Origin: Nitratireductor pacificus pht-3B
GTDB lineage: Bacteria > Pseudomonadota > Alphaproteobacteria > Rhizobiales > Rhizobiaceae
Assembly: GCF_000300335.1 (NCBI RefSeq)
Contig: NZ_AMRM01000010.1
Coordinates: 1-64,000, forward strand
Reading direction: 5' to 3'
Length of the DNA stretch: 64,000 nucleotides
Part shown: positions 19,114 to 28,670 of the stretch, piece by piece
Position numbering within the stretch: the first letter of the stretch is position 1
Layout of the letters: each line of letters opens with the position of its first letter
Position numbers and translations under genes: made by a program
The notes under the pieces: model-generated
Database searches by the model: none
Seen by the model: only the letters and a program-made list of their open reading frames with translations
Told to the model about the DNA's origin: nothing

Positions 19114-20813
19114 GAATTGGCGCCGGACATGTGCCGCGCCGCGATGTAGCCGAAGGTGATCGCCGGCCCGAGCGTGATGCCGCCGCCCGGATAGTTGCCG
19201 CCCATGATCGAGGCCGCGTCGTTGCCTGCCGCGTACAGCCCCCCGATCGGCTTGCCCGCCTCGTCGAGAACCCGCGCGTTCTCGTCGCATTTCAGGCCGG
19301 CGAAGGTGCCGAGATCGCCGATCACCAGCTTGACGGCGTAGAACGGCCCCTGCTCGATGGGAGCGACGCAGGGATTGGGCTTGTGCTCGGGATCGCCAAG
19401 CGAGCGATTGTAGGAGGTCGAGCCCTTGTGAAACTCAGGATCCTCGCCCTTGCGCGCATGTTCGTTGAAGCGGGCTACCGTCGTCTCGAGCTGCCGGGGA
19501 TCGACGCCGATCTGCGTCGCGAGTTCGGCGAGCGTCGCGCCCTCGGTCAGATAGCCGGAGCGGATGTGTTGCCGGAACGGCACGGGCGCCGGCTTGACGT
19601 AGCCCAGCCCGTATTTGCGCAGCACGCGATGGTCGGCGATGAAGAAGGCGCAGATGTCCCCGTCATCGTCCTGCCGGCAGGCCTTGACCATCGCCTGGCA
19701 GAAATCGTGGTAGGAATTGGCCTCGTTGACGAAGCGCCTGCCCGACCGGGTGACGGCGATGACGCCGGGCTTCGACCGGTCGACGAAATGCGGGAAGACG
19801 CCGAGCGTGCCGTCGCCGCGCGGCGGGCGCGAGACGGGCACCCAGGCGGCGCTGTTGGGCAGCGTGTCGTCGACGCGGGCGCCGACTGCCTCGCCGAGCC
19901 GCAGCCCGTCGCCCGTGTTTCCGGGCGGCGCCGGCGAAACATGCTCGTGGCCGGCCGGCGCGTGCGGGAACAGCGCCTTGCGGCGCAAGGGATCCTGCGG
20001 GAACCCGCCGGCGGCCAGCACCACGCCCTTGCGCGCGGTCACCTCGACGGCCCCTTCCTTCGTATCGACGATGGCGCCGGTCACAGCGCCCTTCTCGTCG
20101 CGCAGCAACTCGCGCACCGGCGCGCCCGTCCAGATCGGCACGTTCCTGTCGAAGCAGGATTTGGCCAGCCGCGCCACCAGCGCATTGCCGTTCATCAGCC
20201 GCATCGGCCGCCCGTGAAAGGCCATGTCCCGCAGGAATTTCAGGAACAGCTTCGCCACGTAGAAGGCCGAGACGGGCGAGCGCGTGACGTTGAAGAAATG
20301 CAGCAGCTCCTTGCCCGAGCCGATCATCATGCCGAGGAAGGTGATTTCCGAGAGCGGCGGCCGCAGGCGGCGGATCTCGCCCTTCAGCTCACGCCCGTCG
20401 AAGGGCCGCGCCACGATCGAGCGCCCGCCGTCCACGCCGCCCGGCGCGTCGGGATGATAGTCGGCGAATGTCGGGCCGAGATCGAACTGCAGCGCCGTGT
20501 TCTCCTCGAAGAACGACACGGCCTTCGGTCCCGCCTCGAGAAAGGCGTCGACGCGCGCGGCGTCGAAATGGTCGCCGGCCTCGTGCTGCAGGTAGCGGCG
20601 CGCATTCTCGGGACTGTCCTCCACGCCGGCGCGTTTCGCCGGTCCGTTGCAGGGTACCCACATCCAGCCGCCGGAGCGCGCCGTCGTGCCGCCGAACACC
20701 GCCTCCTTCTCGACCACCAGCACGTCGAGGTTCCGGTGCGCCGCCGACACGGCGCTGGCAAGCCCGCCGGCGCCGGAACCGATGACGAGTACGTCGCAGA
20801 CATGTTTTTTCAT
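19110..20813 (-). CDS. FAD-dependent oxidoreductase, KstD / fumarate-reductase-like
   Basis: A protein of 567 residues. The N-terminal FAD motif is DVLVIGSGAGGLASAVSAAHRN, followed by VVEKEAVFGGTTARSGGWMWVP. The C terminus carries GLYAAGNDAASIMGGNYPGGGITLGPAITFG, which is typical of 3-ketosteroid-delta-1-dehydrogenase-like flavoproteins. No signal peptide. This superfamily covers steroid dehydrogenases and many uncharacterised alpha/beta dehydrogenases of organic acids. The neighbours (SDR, transporter, IclR) suggest catabolism of an alicyclic or hydroxy-acid compound, not necessarily a steroid. Confidence 0.86.
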   Translation of the reverse strand: MKKHVCDVLVIGSGAGGLASAVSAAHRNLDVLVVEKEAVFGGTTARSGGWMWVPCNGPAKRAGVEDSPENARRYLQHEAGDHFDAARVDAFLEAGPKAVSFFEENTALQFDLGPTFADYHPDAPGGVDGGRSIVARPFDGRELKGEIRRLRPPLSEITFLGMMIGSGKELLHFFNVTRSPVSAFYVAKLFLKFLRDMAFHGRPMRLMNGNALVARLAKSCFDRNVPIWTGAPVRELLRDEKGAVTGAIVDTKEGAVEVTARKGVVLAAGGFPQDPLRRKALFPHAPAGHEHVSPAPPGNTGDGLRLGEAVGARVDDTLPNSAAWVPVSRPPRGDGTLGVFPHFVDRSKPGVIAVTRSGRRFVNEANSYHDFCQAMVKACRQDDDGDICAFFIADHRVLRKYGLGYVKPAPVPFRQHIRSGYLTEGATLAELATQIGVDPRQLETTVARFNEHARKGEDPEFHKGSTSYNRSLGDPEHKPNPCVAPIEQGPFYAVKLVIGDLGTFAGLKCDENARVLDEAGKPIGGLYAAGNDAASIMGGNYPGGGITLGPAITFGYIAARHMSGANS

Positions 20814-20849
20814 GATGGAGGTCCCTGCAATGGCTTTGAAGAATGAGGA

Positions 20850-21602
20850 TCAGGCGGCCAGATAGCCGCCATCGACCGGCAGGATGACGCCAGTCACGTA
20901 GCTCGACATGGGCGAGACGAGGAACAGAACCGGCCCCACCAGCTCTTCCGGCTTGCCGGTGCGGCCGAGCGGCGTATGCGCCATGAAGCGGGCGATCGCC
21001 GCCTCGTTGCCGCGCGTCGCCTCCGTCATCGGCGTCTCGATCACGCCCGGCGCCAGCGCATTGACGCGGATGCCGTGCGGGGCGAGCTCGTGCGCCAGCG
21101 CCTTGGTGAACTGGGCGATGGCGCCCTTGCTCGCCACATAGGCAGGGATGCCCGGCCCCGCCGATGTCGACATGATCGAGGCGAGGTTGACGATGCGTCC
21201 GCCCGTCTTCTCGAGCTGCGGCACGAAAGCGAGCACCATGTTCTTGGTGCCGTCGACATTGACCCGGAAGGTGGCGTCCCAGTGGCTGTCGAAATCCGCG
21301 TCGTCCAGCCCGTGGCGGCGGATGATGCCCGCATTGTTGACCAGGATCGCAGCGTCGCCCAGCTCCTGGCCAACGCGCGCCGCGAAGCTGCGGCAGGCCA
21401 TCTTGTCGGACACGTCGACGGTCGCCGCCATCGCCGTGCCACCCTCCGCAACGATCAGCGCCGCCGTCTCCTCGGCGCCTTTCCCGTTGACGTCGCAGAC
21501 CGCCACGCGGGCCCCGGCCCGTGCGAGACCGAGCGCGATCGCCCGTCCGTTCCCCTGGCCTGCCCCCGTCACAACCGCGACGCAATCGCCGATATGGATC
21601 AT
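20850..21602 (-). CDS. Short-chain dehydrogenase/reductase (SDR)
   Basis: A protein of 250 residues of the classical SDR type. The NAD(P) motif is VVTGAGQGNGRAIALGLA, the Asp after the second strand (CDVNG) favours NAD(H), NNAG is present, and the catalytic Ser and YVASK (Tyr-x3-Lys) are intact. The C-terminal PVDGGYLAA end is typical. First gene of the leftward SDR-FAD-DMT operon, 36 bp ahead of the FAD gene. Confidence 0.9.
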   Translation of the reverse strand: MIHIGDCVAVVTGAGQGNGRAIALGLARAGARVAVCDVNGKGAEETAALIVAEGGTAMAATVDVSDKMACRSFAARVGQELGDAAILVNNAGIIRRHGLDDADFDSHWDATFRVNVDGTKNMVLAFVPQLEKTGGRIVNLASIMSTSAGPGIPAYVASKGAIAQFTKALAHELAPHGIRVNALAPGVIETPMTEATRGNEAAIARFMAHTPLGRTGKPEELVGPVLFLVSPMSSYVTGVILPVDGGYLAA

Positions 21603-21768
21603 CGTCCACCCCAGAAATTAGGTTATTGCTAATTCGTTTGATTATAATTAATGTTGCGGATGAGCAAGCCGGTTGGGCAATAATTCCGCCGCGCCTTGCA
21701 GAAGCTGGCGCAGCCTGCGCCGGGAGGATGAATTGCGCCCCTTAGCGGCGCCATCAGGGGAGGACCTC
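21603..21768. promoter_or_regulatory. Divergent promoter region between the SDR operon and the first TRAP operon
   Basis: An AT-rich patch (about 21610-21655) lies in an otherwise GC-rich region. It holds an inverted repeat AATTAG (21616-21621) / CTAATT (21629-21634) and the palindrome ATTATAAT (21641-21648), which could serve as a -10 box in either direction. The arrangement fits a regulator acting on both operons; which one (IclR at 17391 or LysR at 24875) cannot be told. Confidence 0.4.
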
Positions 21769-22803
21769 ATGAAGAAACGGCTCGTCGCCGCTGCCCTTGC
21801 AGCGACCATGCTTTCCACCGCTCCGGCAATCGCCGAGAGCTTCGACCTGCAGAGCGTCTTCGGCCTCCAGGTGCCGTCGATCGGCCCGAGCCCGATGAAA
21901 TGGGCCGAGCGGGTCAAGCTGATGACCGGCGGCGAAGTGGAGATCAACGTCCACGGAGCGGGCGATTTCGTGCCGCCCTTCGAGGTATTCGGCGCGGTTT
22001 CCTCGGGCGCGATCCCGATGGGCTTCGACTGGATCGGCTACTGGGCCGAGACCATCCCCGTCGCCAATCTGATCGGCTCCATGCCGTTCGGCCCGAGCCC
22101 GGACGTCGCGCTCGCCTGGATGTTCGAGGGCGGCGGCCTGGAGATCATCCAGAAGGCCTACGACCCGCACGGCGTGAAGGTCATCCCCTGCCATCTGGTG
22201 GTGCCGGAAGCGGGTGGCTGGTTCAACAAGGAGATCAACACGGTCGAGGACTTCAAGGGCCTCAACATGCGCATCGCCGGCCTCGGCGGCAAGACGCTGG
22301 CCAAGCTCGGTGCCAACACGCAGCTCGTGCCCGCCGGCGAGATCTTCGTTTCGCTGGAGACCGGCCGCATCGACGCGACCGAGTTCTCCGCCCCGCAGCT
22401 CGACCTCGGCTTCGGCTTCCAGAAGGTGGTGAAGAACTATTACTTCCCCGGCTGGCACCAGCCTTCGAGCTGGGACTCCATCATCATCAACATGGATGTG
22501 TGGAACGGCTTCAGCGAAGACACCCAGAACATCATGGTCGAAGCCTGCAAGGCCAACATCGCCTACAATCTCGGCGACCAGCTCAACGCGCAGGCCGAGG
22601 CGATCGCCACCATCCGCGAGGCGGGCGTCAACGTGCGCCGCTTCCCCGACGAGGTGCTGATGGGGATCCGCGAGCAGGCCGAAGCCGTGCTCACCGAGGA
22701 AGCCGGCAAGGACCCGATCTTCAAGGAAGCCTATGAATCGCTGACCGCCTACATGGACCGCGTCGGCGAATGGGAACGCCTGCAGGCCATCCCGCACAAA
22801 TAA
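21769..22803 (+). CDS. dctP: TRAP transporter substrate-binding protein, DctP family (TakP/FcbT1-like)
   Basis: A protein of 344 residues; ATG at 21769 with GGGGAGGA 6 bases upstream. Sec signal MKKRLVAAALAATMLSTAPAIAE, cut near residue 23. It has the family features GGGLEIIQKAYDPHG, GGWFNKEINTVEDFKGLNMRI and the GRIDATEFSAPQLDLGFGF ligand region. This subgroup includes binders of 2-oxoacids and aromatic acids. The membrane subunits follow after two hairpins, so the binding protein is probably made in excess. Confidence 0.9.
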   Translation: MKKRLVAAALAATMLSTAPAIAESFDLQSVFGLQVPSIGPSPMKWAERVKLMTGGEVEINVHGAGDFVPPFEVFGAVSSGAIPMGFDWIGYWAETIPVANLIGSMPFGPSPDVALAWMFEGGGLEIIQKAYDPHGVKVIPCHLVVPEAGGWFNKEINTVEDFKGLNMRIAGLGGKTLAKLGANTQLVPAGEIFVSLETGRIDATEFSAPQLDLGFGFQKVVKNYYFPGWHQPSSWDSIIINMDVWNGFSEDTQNIMVEACKANIAYNLGDQLNAQAEAIATIREAGVNVRRFPDEVLMGIREQAEAVLTEEAGKDPIFKEAYESLTAYMDRVGEWERLQAIPHK

Positions 22804-22804
22804 G

Positions 22805-22889
22805 CGTGTAAAGCCCTCCGGGAGCCGTGGGGCTCTTGGCTCCGGAGGGTTTACGCCGCGCGCTCCGGCCGATAAGGCCGGGGCGCTTT
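22805..22889 (+). terminator. Two tandem hairpins between dctP and dctQ
   Basis: Directly after the dctP stop an imperfect hairpin pairs GTAAAGCCCTCCGGGAGCC (22808-22826) with GGCTCCGGAGGGTTTAC (22838-22854), with two single-base bulges. A second hairpin pairs GCGCTCCGGCC (22860-22870) with GGCCGGGGCGC (22876-22886), with one G-U pair and a short TTT after it. Neither has a long U-run, so attenuation or 3'-end protection of the dctP message is more likely than full termination. Confidence 0.6.
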
Positions 22890-22949
22890 GCCCATCTGTC
22901 GATCGCCCAAGCGGAAAGCGAGTGCTGAGCCAATGCCGAGAATTTGCCC

Positions 22950-23519
22950 ATGACCCGTTTCCTTGATCGGCTGCAGTCCGCCTGCATCTGGCCGGGGCGG
23001 ATCGTCGGCTGGCTGGTCCTGCCGCTCATCCTCAGCGTCTGCCTGACGGTGCTGGCTGCGCAACTCGGCATCAACATGCTTGCCGAGTGGGGCGAGCCCG
23101 CGCCGCTGTTCGGCAAGGCGCTGACGGTCAACACCCTGCTCGACCTGCAATGGCATATCTTTGCCCTGATCGTCCTGTTCGGCGGCGTCTATGCCTTTCG
23201 CGACAACAGCCATGTGGCCGTGGACGTTTTCTCGTCCGGCCTGCCGCCACGCGTCAAGCTGGCGTTGCGGATCTTCGGCGATCTGGTTTTCCTCCTGCCC
23301 TTCTGCGTCGTCATCGCCTGGTACGGCTACGGTTTCGCCGAGAAGGCCTTCATCTCCAGCGAAGGCTCCACCTATGGCGGCATGATCGACCGCTGGATGA
23401 TCAAGGCCATGATCCCGGTCGCCTTCGCCCTGCTCGGCCTGTGCGCCCTGCTGCGCGCGCTTGCCACCGCGCTCGAACTGGCGGGCGCTTCCTCCAAGCA
23501 CGACGGCACTGCCCAATGA
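22950..23519 (+). CDS. dctQ: TRAP transporter small permease, DctQ family
   Basis: A protein of 189 residues from the ATG at 22950 (no strong ribosome site; a TTG at 22944 is the alternative). Four membrane helices are predicted, with DLQWHIFALIVLFGGVYAFRDNSHVAVDVF, the DctQ signature between helices 2 and 3. It forms the Q subunit bridging the M permease, and overlaps dctM by four bases (ATGA). Confidence 0.87.
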   Translation: MTRFLDRLQSACIWPGRIVGWLVLPLILSVCLTVLAAQLGINMLAEWGEPAPLFGKALTVNTLLDLQWHIFALIVLFGGVYAFRDNSHVAVDVFSSGLPPRVKLALRIFGDLVFLLPFCVVIAWYGYGFAEKAFISSEGSTYGGMIDRWMIKAMIPVAFALLGLCALLRALATALELAGASSKHDGTAQ

Positions 23520-24862
23520 ACGACGCCTATTTCTGGCCCATCCTGATGCTCGTCGGCCTGATGGCCGGCATCTTCACCGGCTATCCCGTGGCCTTCGTGC
23601 TGGCGGGGATCGGCCTGATCTTCGCCTTCCTCGGCGACGTGCCGGTGCTGTTCCTGTCGCTCGGCGTCTCGCGCATCTATTCCGGGATCCTGACCAACTG
23701 GCTGCTGATCGCCATTCCGCTCTTCGTCTTCATGGGGCTGATGCTCGAACGCTCGGGCGTCGCCCAGCGCCTCCTGCGCTCGCTGGCCTCGGTCTTTCGT
23801 GGCCTGCCCGGCGGCTATGCCTTCGCCGTCGCCATCATCGGGGTCGTGATGGCCGCGTCCACGGGCATCATCGGGGCCTCGGTGGTGCTGATGGGCATGA
23901 TGGCGCTGCCGACCATGCTGAAGAACGGCTACGACGCGCGGATATCCACCGGCCTGATCGCTTCCAGCGGAACGCTCGGCATCCTCATTCCGCCGAGCAT
24001 CATGCTGATCGTTCTGGGCGACCAGATGCGCGTCTCGGTCGGCGACCTGTTCATGGGCGCCGTCGGCCCCGGCCTGCTGCTGGGCGGCCTCTACCTCGCC
24101 TACCTGATCTTTGTCGCGATCTTCCAGCCGCACCGCATGCCGGCCGCCCCCGCAGAGGACAACACGGAGCCCCTGTGGCGGGTCGCCTTCGCGCTGATCC
24201 GCGATCTGCTGGCACCCATCGCGCTGATTGCCGCCGTGCTCGGCACCATCGTCACCGGGATCGCCACGCCGACCGAATCCGCCGCCATCGGCGCCGCCGG
24301 CGCGATGCTCCTGGCGCTTCTGTCCGGCAAGCTCAGCCTCTCCGTCTTCGCCGACGCCCTGAGAGACACCACCAAGACCACCGCGATGATCATCTTCGTG
24401 ATGATCGGCGCGACGATCTTCAGCGTCATCTTCCGCAAGCTGGGCGGCGACCAGATGATCGTCGACGCCTTCGCCCTGCACGGCGACAATCCCTATGCGG
24501 TGCTGCTGACCATCATGCTTCTGGTCTTCGTGCTCGGCTTCTTCCTCGAATGGGTGGAGATCACGCTGGTGGTCGTTCCCATCGTCGCCCCGATCGTCGC
24601 CGGACTGGATTTCGGCATGACGCCCGAACAGACGCTGATCTGGTTCGCCATCGCCTTGTCGGTCAATCTGCAGACCTCGTTCCTGACGCCGCCCTTCGGC
24701 TACGCCCTGTTCTACCTGCGCGGCATCGCTCCGGAAGGCGTGTCGATCTCGACCATCTATCGCGGCATCATCCCCTTCGTCGTGCTGCAGCTTCTGGCGC
24801 TGACCATGGTGGTGCTGTGGCCGCAGATCACCCTGTGGCTGCCGGCTTACCTGTCGAACTGA
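23516..24862 (+). CDS. dctM: TRAP transporter large permease, DctM family
   Basis: A protein of 448 residues and about 12 membrane helices. DctM motifs: GYPVAFVLAGIGLIFAFLG, IPLFVFMGLMLERSG, the GTLGILIPPSIMLIVLGD re-entrant loop and SFLTPPFGYALFYLRG near the end. It carries solute with sodium using the DctP protein. It ends 12 bp from the convergent LysR gene. Confidence 0.92.
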   Translation: MNDAYFWPILMLVGLMAGIFTGYPVAFVLAGIGLIFAFLGDVPVLFLSLGVSRIYSGILTNWLLIAIPLFVFMGLMLERSGVAQRLLRSLASVFRGLPGGYAFAVAIIGVVMAASTGIIGASVVLMGMMALPTMLKNGYDARISTGLIASSGTLGILIPPSIMLIVLGDQMRVSVGDLFMGAVGPGLLLGGLYLAYLIFVAIFQPHRMPAAPAEDNTEPLWRVAFALIRDLLAPIALIAAVLGTIVTGIATPTESAAIGAAGAMLLALLSGKLSLSVFADALRDTTKTTAMIIFVMIGATIFSVIFRKLGGDQMIVDAFALHGDNPYAVLLTIMLLVFVLGFFLEWVEITLVVVPIVAPIVAGLDFGMTPEQTLIWFAIALSVNLQTSFLTPPFGYALFYLRGIAPEGVSISTIYRGIIPFVVLQLLALTMVVLWPQITLWLPAYLSN

Positions 24863-24874
24863 TCCAGCTCGTCC

Positions 24875-25792
24875 TCATCCCGGCCGGGCGGGGAACATCT
24901 CTGCTGTGAGCGCCGCCAGATGGCGCAGCGCCGCGCCGGCTCCCGGATCGCGAAAGGCAAGGCCGATCTCGATCTCCGGCTGGCGTTCCGCGAGGCGGAA
25001 ATAGGCGACGCCCGGCCGCGTCAGGTTGCGCATCGTGCCCGGCACGAAGGCGATGCCGAGGCCGCTCGACACCAGATTGATGATCGTCTGCATCTGCACC
25101 GCCTCCTGCCCGGCGACGGGCGCGGCGCTGTGCTGTGCGTAAAATCGCGTCACCAGATCGTGCAGCGCCGGCGCGCTGTGGCGCGGGAAAAGGATCACCG
25201 GCAGGTCCCGCAACGCACCGAAGCGCAGGCGGCCGCCGAGCGGCGACACCCTGCCCGATGCGATCCATTCCTCCGGCACGGCTACCACCAGCGCCTCGCG
25301 CTCGATCGGCAGATAGCGCAACGGCGAAGGCAGGTTGCCCCGCGGCGGCGCGATGATCACGCCGGCGTCCAGCTCCCCCTCCAGCAACTCCGATATCTGC
25401 ACGTCGCTGGTCGCTTCCCGCAGGACCAGTTCCACCTCCGGATACCGCTCCTTGAAGCGCCGGACGAGGAGCGGCAGGAAACTGTAGCTGACGAAGCTGA
25501 TGAAGGAGAGCCGAACCGTGCCGATCTCGCCGCGCGACAGGCGCTGCGCGATCTGCGGCAGGGCCGACGCTTCCTCCAGCACGCGCCGGGCATGCGGCAG
25601 CCACTCGCGTGCCACCGGCGTCAGGGCGACGCTGCGGCGCGTTCGCTCGAACAGTCTGAGCCCCAGTTCCGCCTCCAGCGCCTGGATGCTCTGGCTCAGC
25701 GGCGGCTGGGTCATGCCGAGGCGCTCCGCCGCGCGACCGAAATGCAGCTCCTCCGCGACGCCGATGAAATGCCTGATCTGCCGGATATCCAT
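24875..25792 (-). CDS. LysR family transcriptional regulator
   Basis: A protein of 305 residues. The winged helix MDIRQIRHFIGVAEELHFGRAAERLGMTQPPLSQSIQALEAELG matches the LysR consensus. The effector domain follows (RLSFISFVSYSFLPLLVRRF...). It is divergent from the ilvD-like gene and convergent with the TRAP operon, so it could control either side. The BenM/CatR-like N terminus suggests an aromatic- or organic-acid effector, but this is a guess. Confidence 0.9.
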   Translation of the reverse strand: MDIRQIRHFIGVAEELHFGRAAERLGMTQPPLSQSIQALEAELGLRLFERTRRSVALTPVAREWLPHARRVLEEASALPQIAQRLSRGEIGTVRLSFISFVSYSFLPLLVRRFKERYPEVELVLREATSDVQISELLEGELDAGVIIAPPRGNLPSPLRYLPIEREALVVAVPEEWIASGRVSPLGGRLRFGALRDLPVILFPRHSAPALHDLVTRFYAQHSAAPVAGQEAVQMQTIINLVSSGLGIAFVPGTMRNLTRPGVAYFRLAERQPEIEIGLAFRDPGAGAALRHLAALTAEMFPARPG

Positions 25793-25914
25793 GGATCACT
25801 CATCCGCTGGGCATATTATTACAATAGAATATATATATTTCTCATATCATTCAAACTCTCCTAGCCTTTGTCCTGCAGCGCTCCAAGTGCGAGCGCCGCC
25901 GGGAGATTGAGAGA
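25793..25914. promoter_or_regulatory. Divergent promoter region of lysR and the ilvD-like gene
   Basis: Very AT-rich patch at about 25817-25855, containing the near-palindrome GAATATATATATTTC and several TATAAT-like boxes on both strands. LysR-type sites often sit in such T-N11-A palindromes at the regulator's own divergent promoter, which fits this position. Confidence 0.5.
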
Positions 25915-27588
25915 ATGAAGTCGAACGACCGGTCGAAGACCATCACCGAAGGCGTCGAGCGGGCAGCAAACCGGGCAATGTTCTTCGCCCTCGGCTACAC
26001 GGACGATGATTTCTCCAAGCCGATGATCGGCATCGCCAACGGCCACTCGACCATCACGCCCTGCAATGCCGGGCTTCAGCCCCTGGCCGACGCGGCCGTC
26101 GAGGCCGTGCGCCAGGCCGGCGGCAACCCGCAGACCTTCGGCGTGCCGACGATCTCCGACGGCATGTCGATGGGCACCGAAGGCATGAAATACTCACTGG
26201 TTTCGCGCGAGGTGATCGCCGACTGCATCGAGACCACCGTGCAGGGCCAGTGGATGGATGGCGTTCTCGTCATCGGCGGCTGCGACAAGAACAAGCCGGG
26301 CGGCATGATCGGCATCGCCCGCGCCAATGTGCCGGCGATCTATGTCTATGGCGGCACCGTCATGCCCGGCCGCCTGAATGGCCAGGACCTTTCCCTGGTC
26401 TCGGCTTTCGAAGCCGTCGGCGCGGTCAAGGCGGGACGCATCGACGAGGCCGAGCTCAAGGCGGTCGAGCGCAACGCGGTGCCGGGCACCGGCGCCTGCG
26501 GCGGCATGTACACGGCCAACACAATGAGTTCCTCCTTCGAGGCGCTCGGCATGGCGCTCCTCGGCTCGTCGACCATGGCCAACATCCACGAGGAAAAGCG
26601 GCTGTCCGCCGCGCAGTCCGCCCGCGTGCTGCTCGCGGCGGTGCGCAACGGGCTGAAGCCGCGCGACATCATCACGCGGCGCAGCGTCGAGAACGCCATC
26701 GCCCTGGTGATGGCCACAGGCGGTTCGACCAATGCCGTGCTGCACTATCTGGCCATCTGCCAGGCCGCGGAGGTGGAGTGGACGCTGGACGATTTCGAGC
26801 GTGTCCGTCGCAAGGTGCCGGTCCTGTGCGACATGAAGCCGTCCGGCCGCTACATGGCGGTCGACCTGCACCGCGCCGGTGGCATCCCGCAGGTCCTGAA
26901 GATCCTTCTGGATGCCGGTCTCCTGCACGGCGACTGCCTGACGATCACCGGCCGGACGCTGGGCGAGGAACTGGCGGAAACTCCCGCAAACCCGCCCGCC
27001 GGCCAGGACGTGATCCGTCCGTTCGACGCACCGCTCTACCGCCAGGGCCATCTGGCGATCCTGAAAGGCAACCTTGCCGAGGGCGGCGCCGTCGCCAAGA
27101 TCACGGGCCTCAAATCCACCAGCATCACCGGCCCGGCGCGCGTCTTCGAGGACGAGCAGTCCGCCATGCGGGCGATCCTGTCCGATGCGATCCGGCCCGG
27201 AGACGTGCTGGTGCTGCGTTATCTTGGGCCGAAGGGCGGGCCCGGCATGCCGGAAATGCTGGCTCCCTCTTCCGCCATCATCGGGCGCGGCCTGGGCGAG
27301 CATGTCGGCCTCATCACCGATGGCCGCTTCTCCGGCGGATCGTGGGGATTGCTGGTCGGCCATGTGACGCCGGAAGCCTATGAAGGCGGCGCGATCGCGC
27401 TCGTCGAGGAGGGCGACGAGATCACCATCGATGCCGAAAGCCAGCTTCTGCAACTCAATGTGGACGACGACGAGCTCGCCCGCCGGCGACGGAAGTGGCG
27501 CCCGCCGGCCCCACGCTACACACGGGGCGTTTTGGCCAAGTTCGCCCAACTTGCTGGTCCTGCAAGCACCGGCGCATTGACTGGATAG
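25915..27588 (+). CDS. IlvD/Edd family dehydratase (dihydroxy-acid or sugar-acid dehydratase)
   Basis: A protein of 557 residues, the IlvD length. The three Fe-S cysteines are present in TPCN, GGCDKN and [21 protein letters not shown] follows near residue 465. It removes water from a 2,3-dihydroxy acid to give a 2-oxoacid. The gene could be housekeeping ilvD, but its place between a LysR gene and a TRAP system, without other ilv genes, suggests a catabolic sugar-acid (aldonate-type) dehydratase. The two cannot be separated by sight. Confidence 0.85.
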   Translation: MKSNDRSKTITEGVERAANRAMFFALGYTDDDFSKPMIGIANGHSTITPCNAGLQPLADAAVEAVRQAGGNPQTFGVPTISDGMSMGTEGMKYSLVSREVIADCIETTVQGQWMDGVLVIGGCDKNKPGGMIGIARANVPAIYVYGGTVMPGRLNGQDLSLVSAFEAVGAVKAGRIDEAELKAVERNAVPGTGACGGMYTANTMSSSFEALGMALLGSSTMANIHEEKRLSAAQSARVLLAAVRNGLKPRDIITRRSVENAIALVMATGGSTNAVLHYLAICQAAEVEWTLDDFERVRRKVPVLCDMKPSGRYMAVDLHRAGGIPQVLKILLDAGLLHGDCLTITGRTLGEELAETPANPPAGQDVIRPFDAPLYRQGHLAILKGNLAEGGAVAKITGLKSTSITGPARVFEDEQSAMRAILSDAIRPGDVLVLRYLGPKGGPGMPEMLAPSSAIIGRGLGEHVGLITDGRFSGGSWGLLVGHVTPEAYEGGAIALVEEGDEITIDAESQLLQLNVDDDELARRRRKWRPPAPRYTRGVLAKFAQLAGPASTGALTG

Positions 27589-27659
27589 GCACGATGCGTC
27601 ACAGGCTGAAACAAGCTGGAGTTTGAATCGCAGCTCTGCTGCACGAACGGGAGGAACCC

Positions 27660-28658
27660 ATGACCATATTTGCACGCAAACTGGCTCCGGTCGCCGCGCT
27701 GGCAACGGCAATCGGCCTTCTCGGCTGGGCGGCCGCGGCCAATGCCCAGCAGGAAGTGAAGATCGGCTACGCGCTGGCGCCGACCTCGCACTACGGCGTC
27801 GCCGCCGAGAAGTGGCAGGAAGTTGTCGAGGCGAAGACCGATGGCCGCTACACGTTTCGCCATTTCCCGTCTTCCGGTCTCGGCGGCGAACGCGAAGTGA
27901 TCGAGGGCCTCCAGCTCGGAACCGTCGAGGCGACCATCGTTTCGTCCGGCACGCTCAGCAACTTCGTTCCGGAAACCGGCATCTTCGACATCCCCTTCCT
28001 GTTCCGCGACCTGACGCATGCGCGCAAGGTGCTCGACGGTGAGGTCGGCCAGGCGATCCTCGCCAAGTTCGGCGATGTCGGGCTCGTGGCGCTTGCCTGG
28101 GGCGAGCAGGGCTTCCGCCACATTACCAACAACCGCAACGCAATCGCCGACCCGCAGGATGTCTCCGGCCTGAAGCTGCGCACGATGGAAAACCCGATCC
28201 ACATCACCGCCTTCGAGACCCTGGGCGCCGCACCCACGCCGATGGCCTGGCCGGAAGTGATCAGCTCGCTCCAGCAGGGCACCATCGACGGCCAGGAAAA
28301 CCCGCTCTCGGTGATCACCTCGGCGAAGCTCTCGGAAGTGCAGAAGTACCTGACCCTGTCGGGCCACGTCTATTCCCCGGCCATGCTGCTCGTCTCCAGG
28401 CAGCTCTGGGAAAGCATGACGCCGGAAGACCAACAGATCTTCAAGGACGCTGCCGGGGAAGCCGTCGCCGCCATGCGCGCCTATGTCGACAATGTCGAGA
28501 CCTCCGGTGTCGAACAGCTCAAGACCGAAGGCATGGAGATCAGCACGCTGAGCGCCGAGGAGAAGGCAGGCTTCCAGAAGGCCCTGGCCCCGGCCTATGA
28601 GAAGTACTACGGCCAGTACGACAAGGCGACGATCGACCAGATCATCGCGACCGAGTAA
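27660..28658 (+). CDS. dctP: TRAP transporter substrate-binding protein, DctP family
   Basis: A protein of 332 residues. Sec signal ends ...AAAANAQ (about 29). Mature protein begins QEVKIGYALAPTSHYG, with FPSSGLGGEREVIEGLQLGTVE and GLKLRTMENPIHITAFETLGA, the classical DctP pattern (dicarboxylate and sugar-acid binders). ATG at 27660 with GGGAGGA 5 bases upstream. It lies 71 bp behind the dehydratase gene and ends 12 bp before a strong terminator, which separates it from its membrane subunits. Confidence 0.9.
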   Translation: MTIFARKLAPVAALATAIGLLGWAAAANAQQEVKIGYALAPTSHYGVAAEKWQEVVEAKTDGRYTFRHFPSSGLGGEREVIEGLQLGTVEATIVSSGTLSNFVPETGIFDIPFLFRDLTHARKVLDGEVGQAILAKFGDVGLVALAWGEQGFRHITNNRNAIADPQDVSGLKLRTMENPIHITAFETLGAAPTPMAWPEVISSLQQGTIDGQENPLSVITSAKLSEVQKYLTLSGHVYSPAMLLVSRQLWESMTPEDQQIFKDAAGEAVAAMRAYVDNVETSGVEQLKTEGMEISTLSAEEKAGFQKALAPAYEKYYGQYDKATIDQIIATE

Positions 28659-28670
28659 CCGGCGCATACC

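Noticed and set aside
25915-27588. Naming the dehydratase ilvD
   Set aside because: No other ilv genes are adjacent, and sugar-acid dehydratases share all visible motifs.
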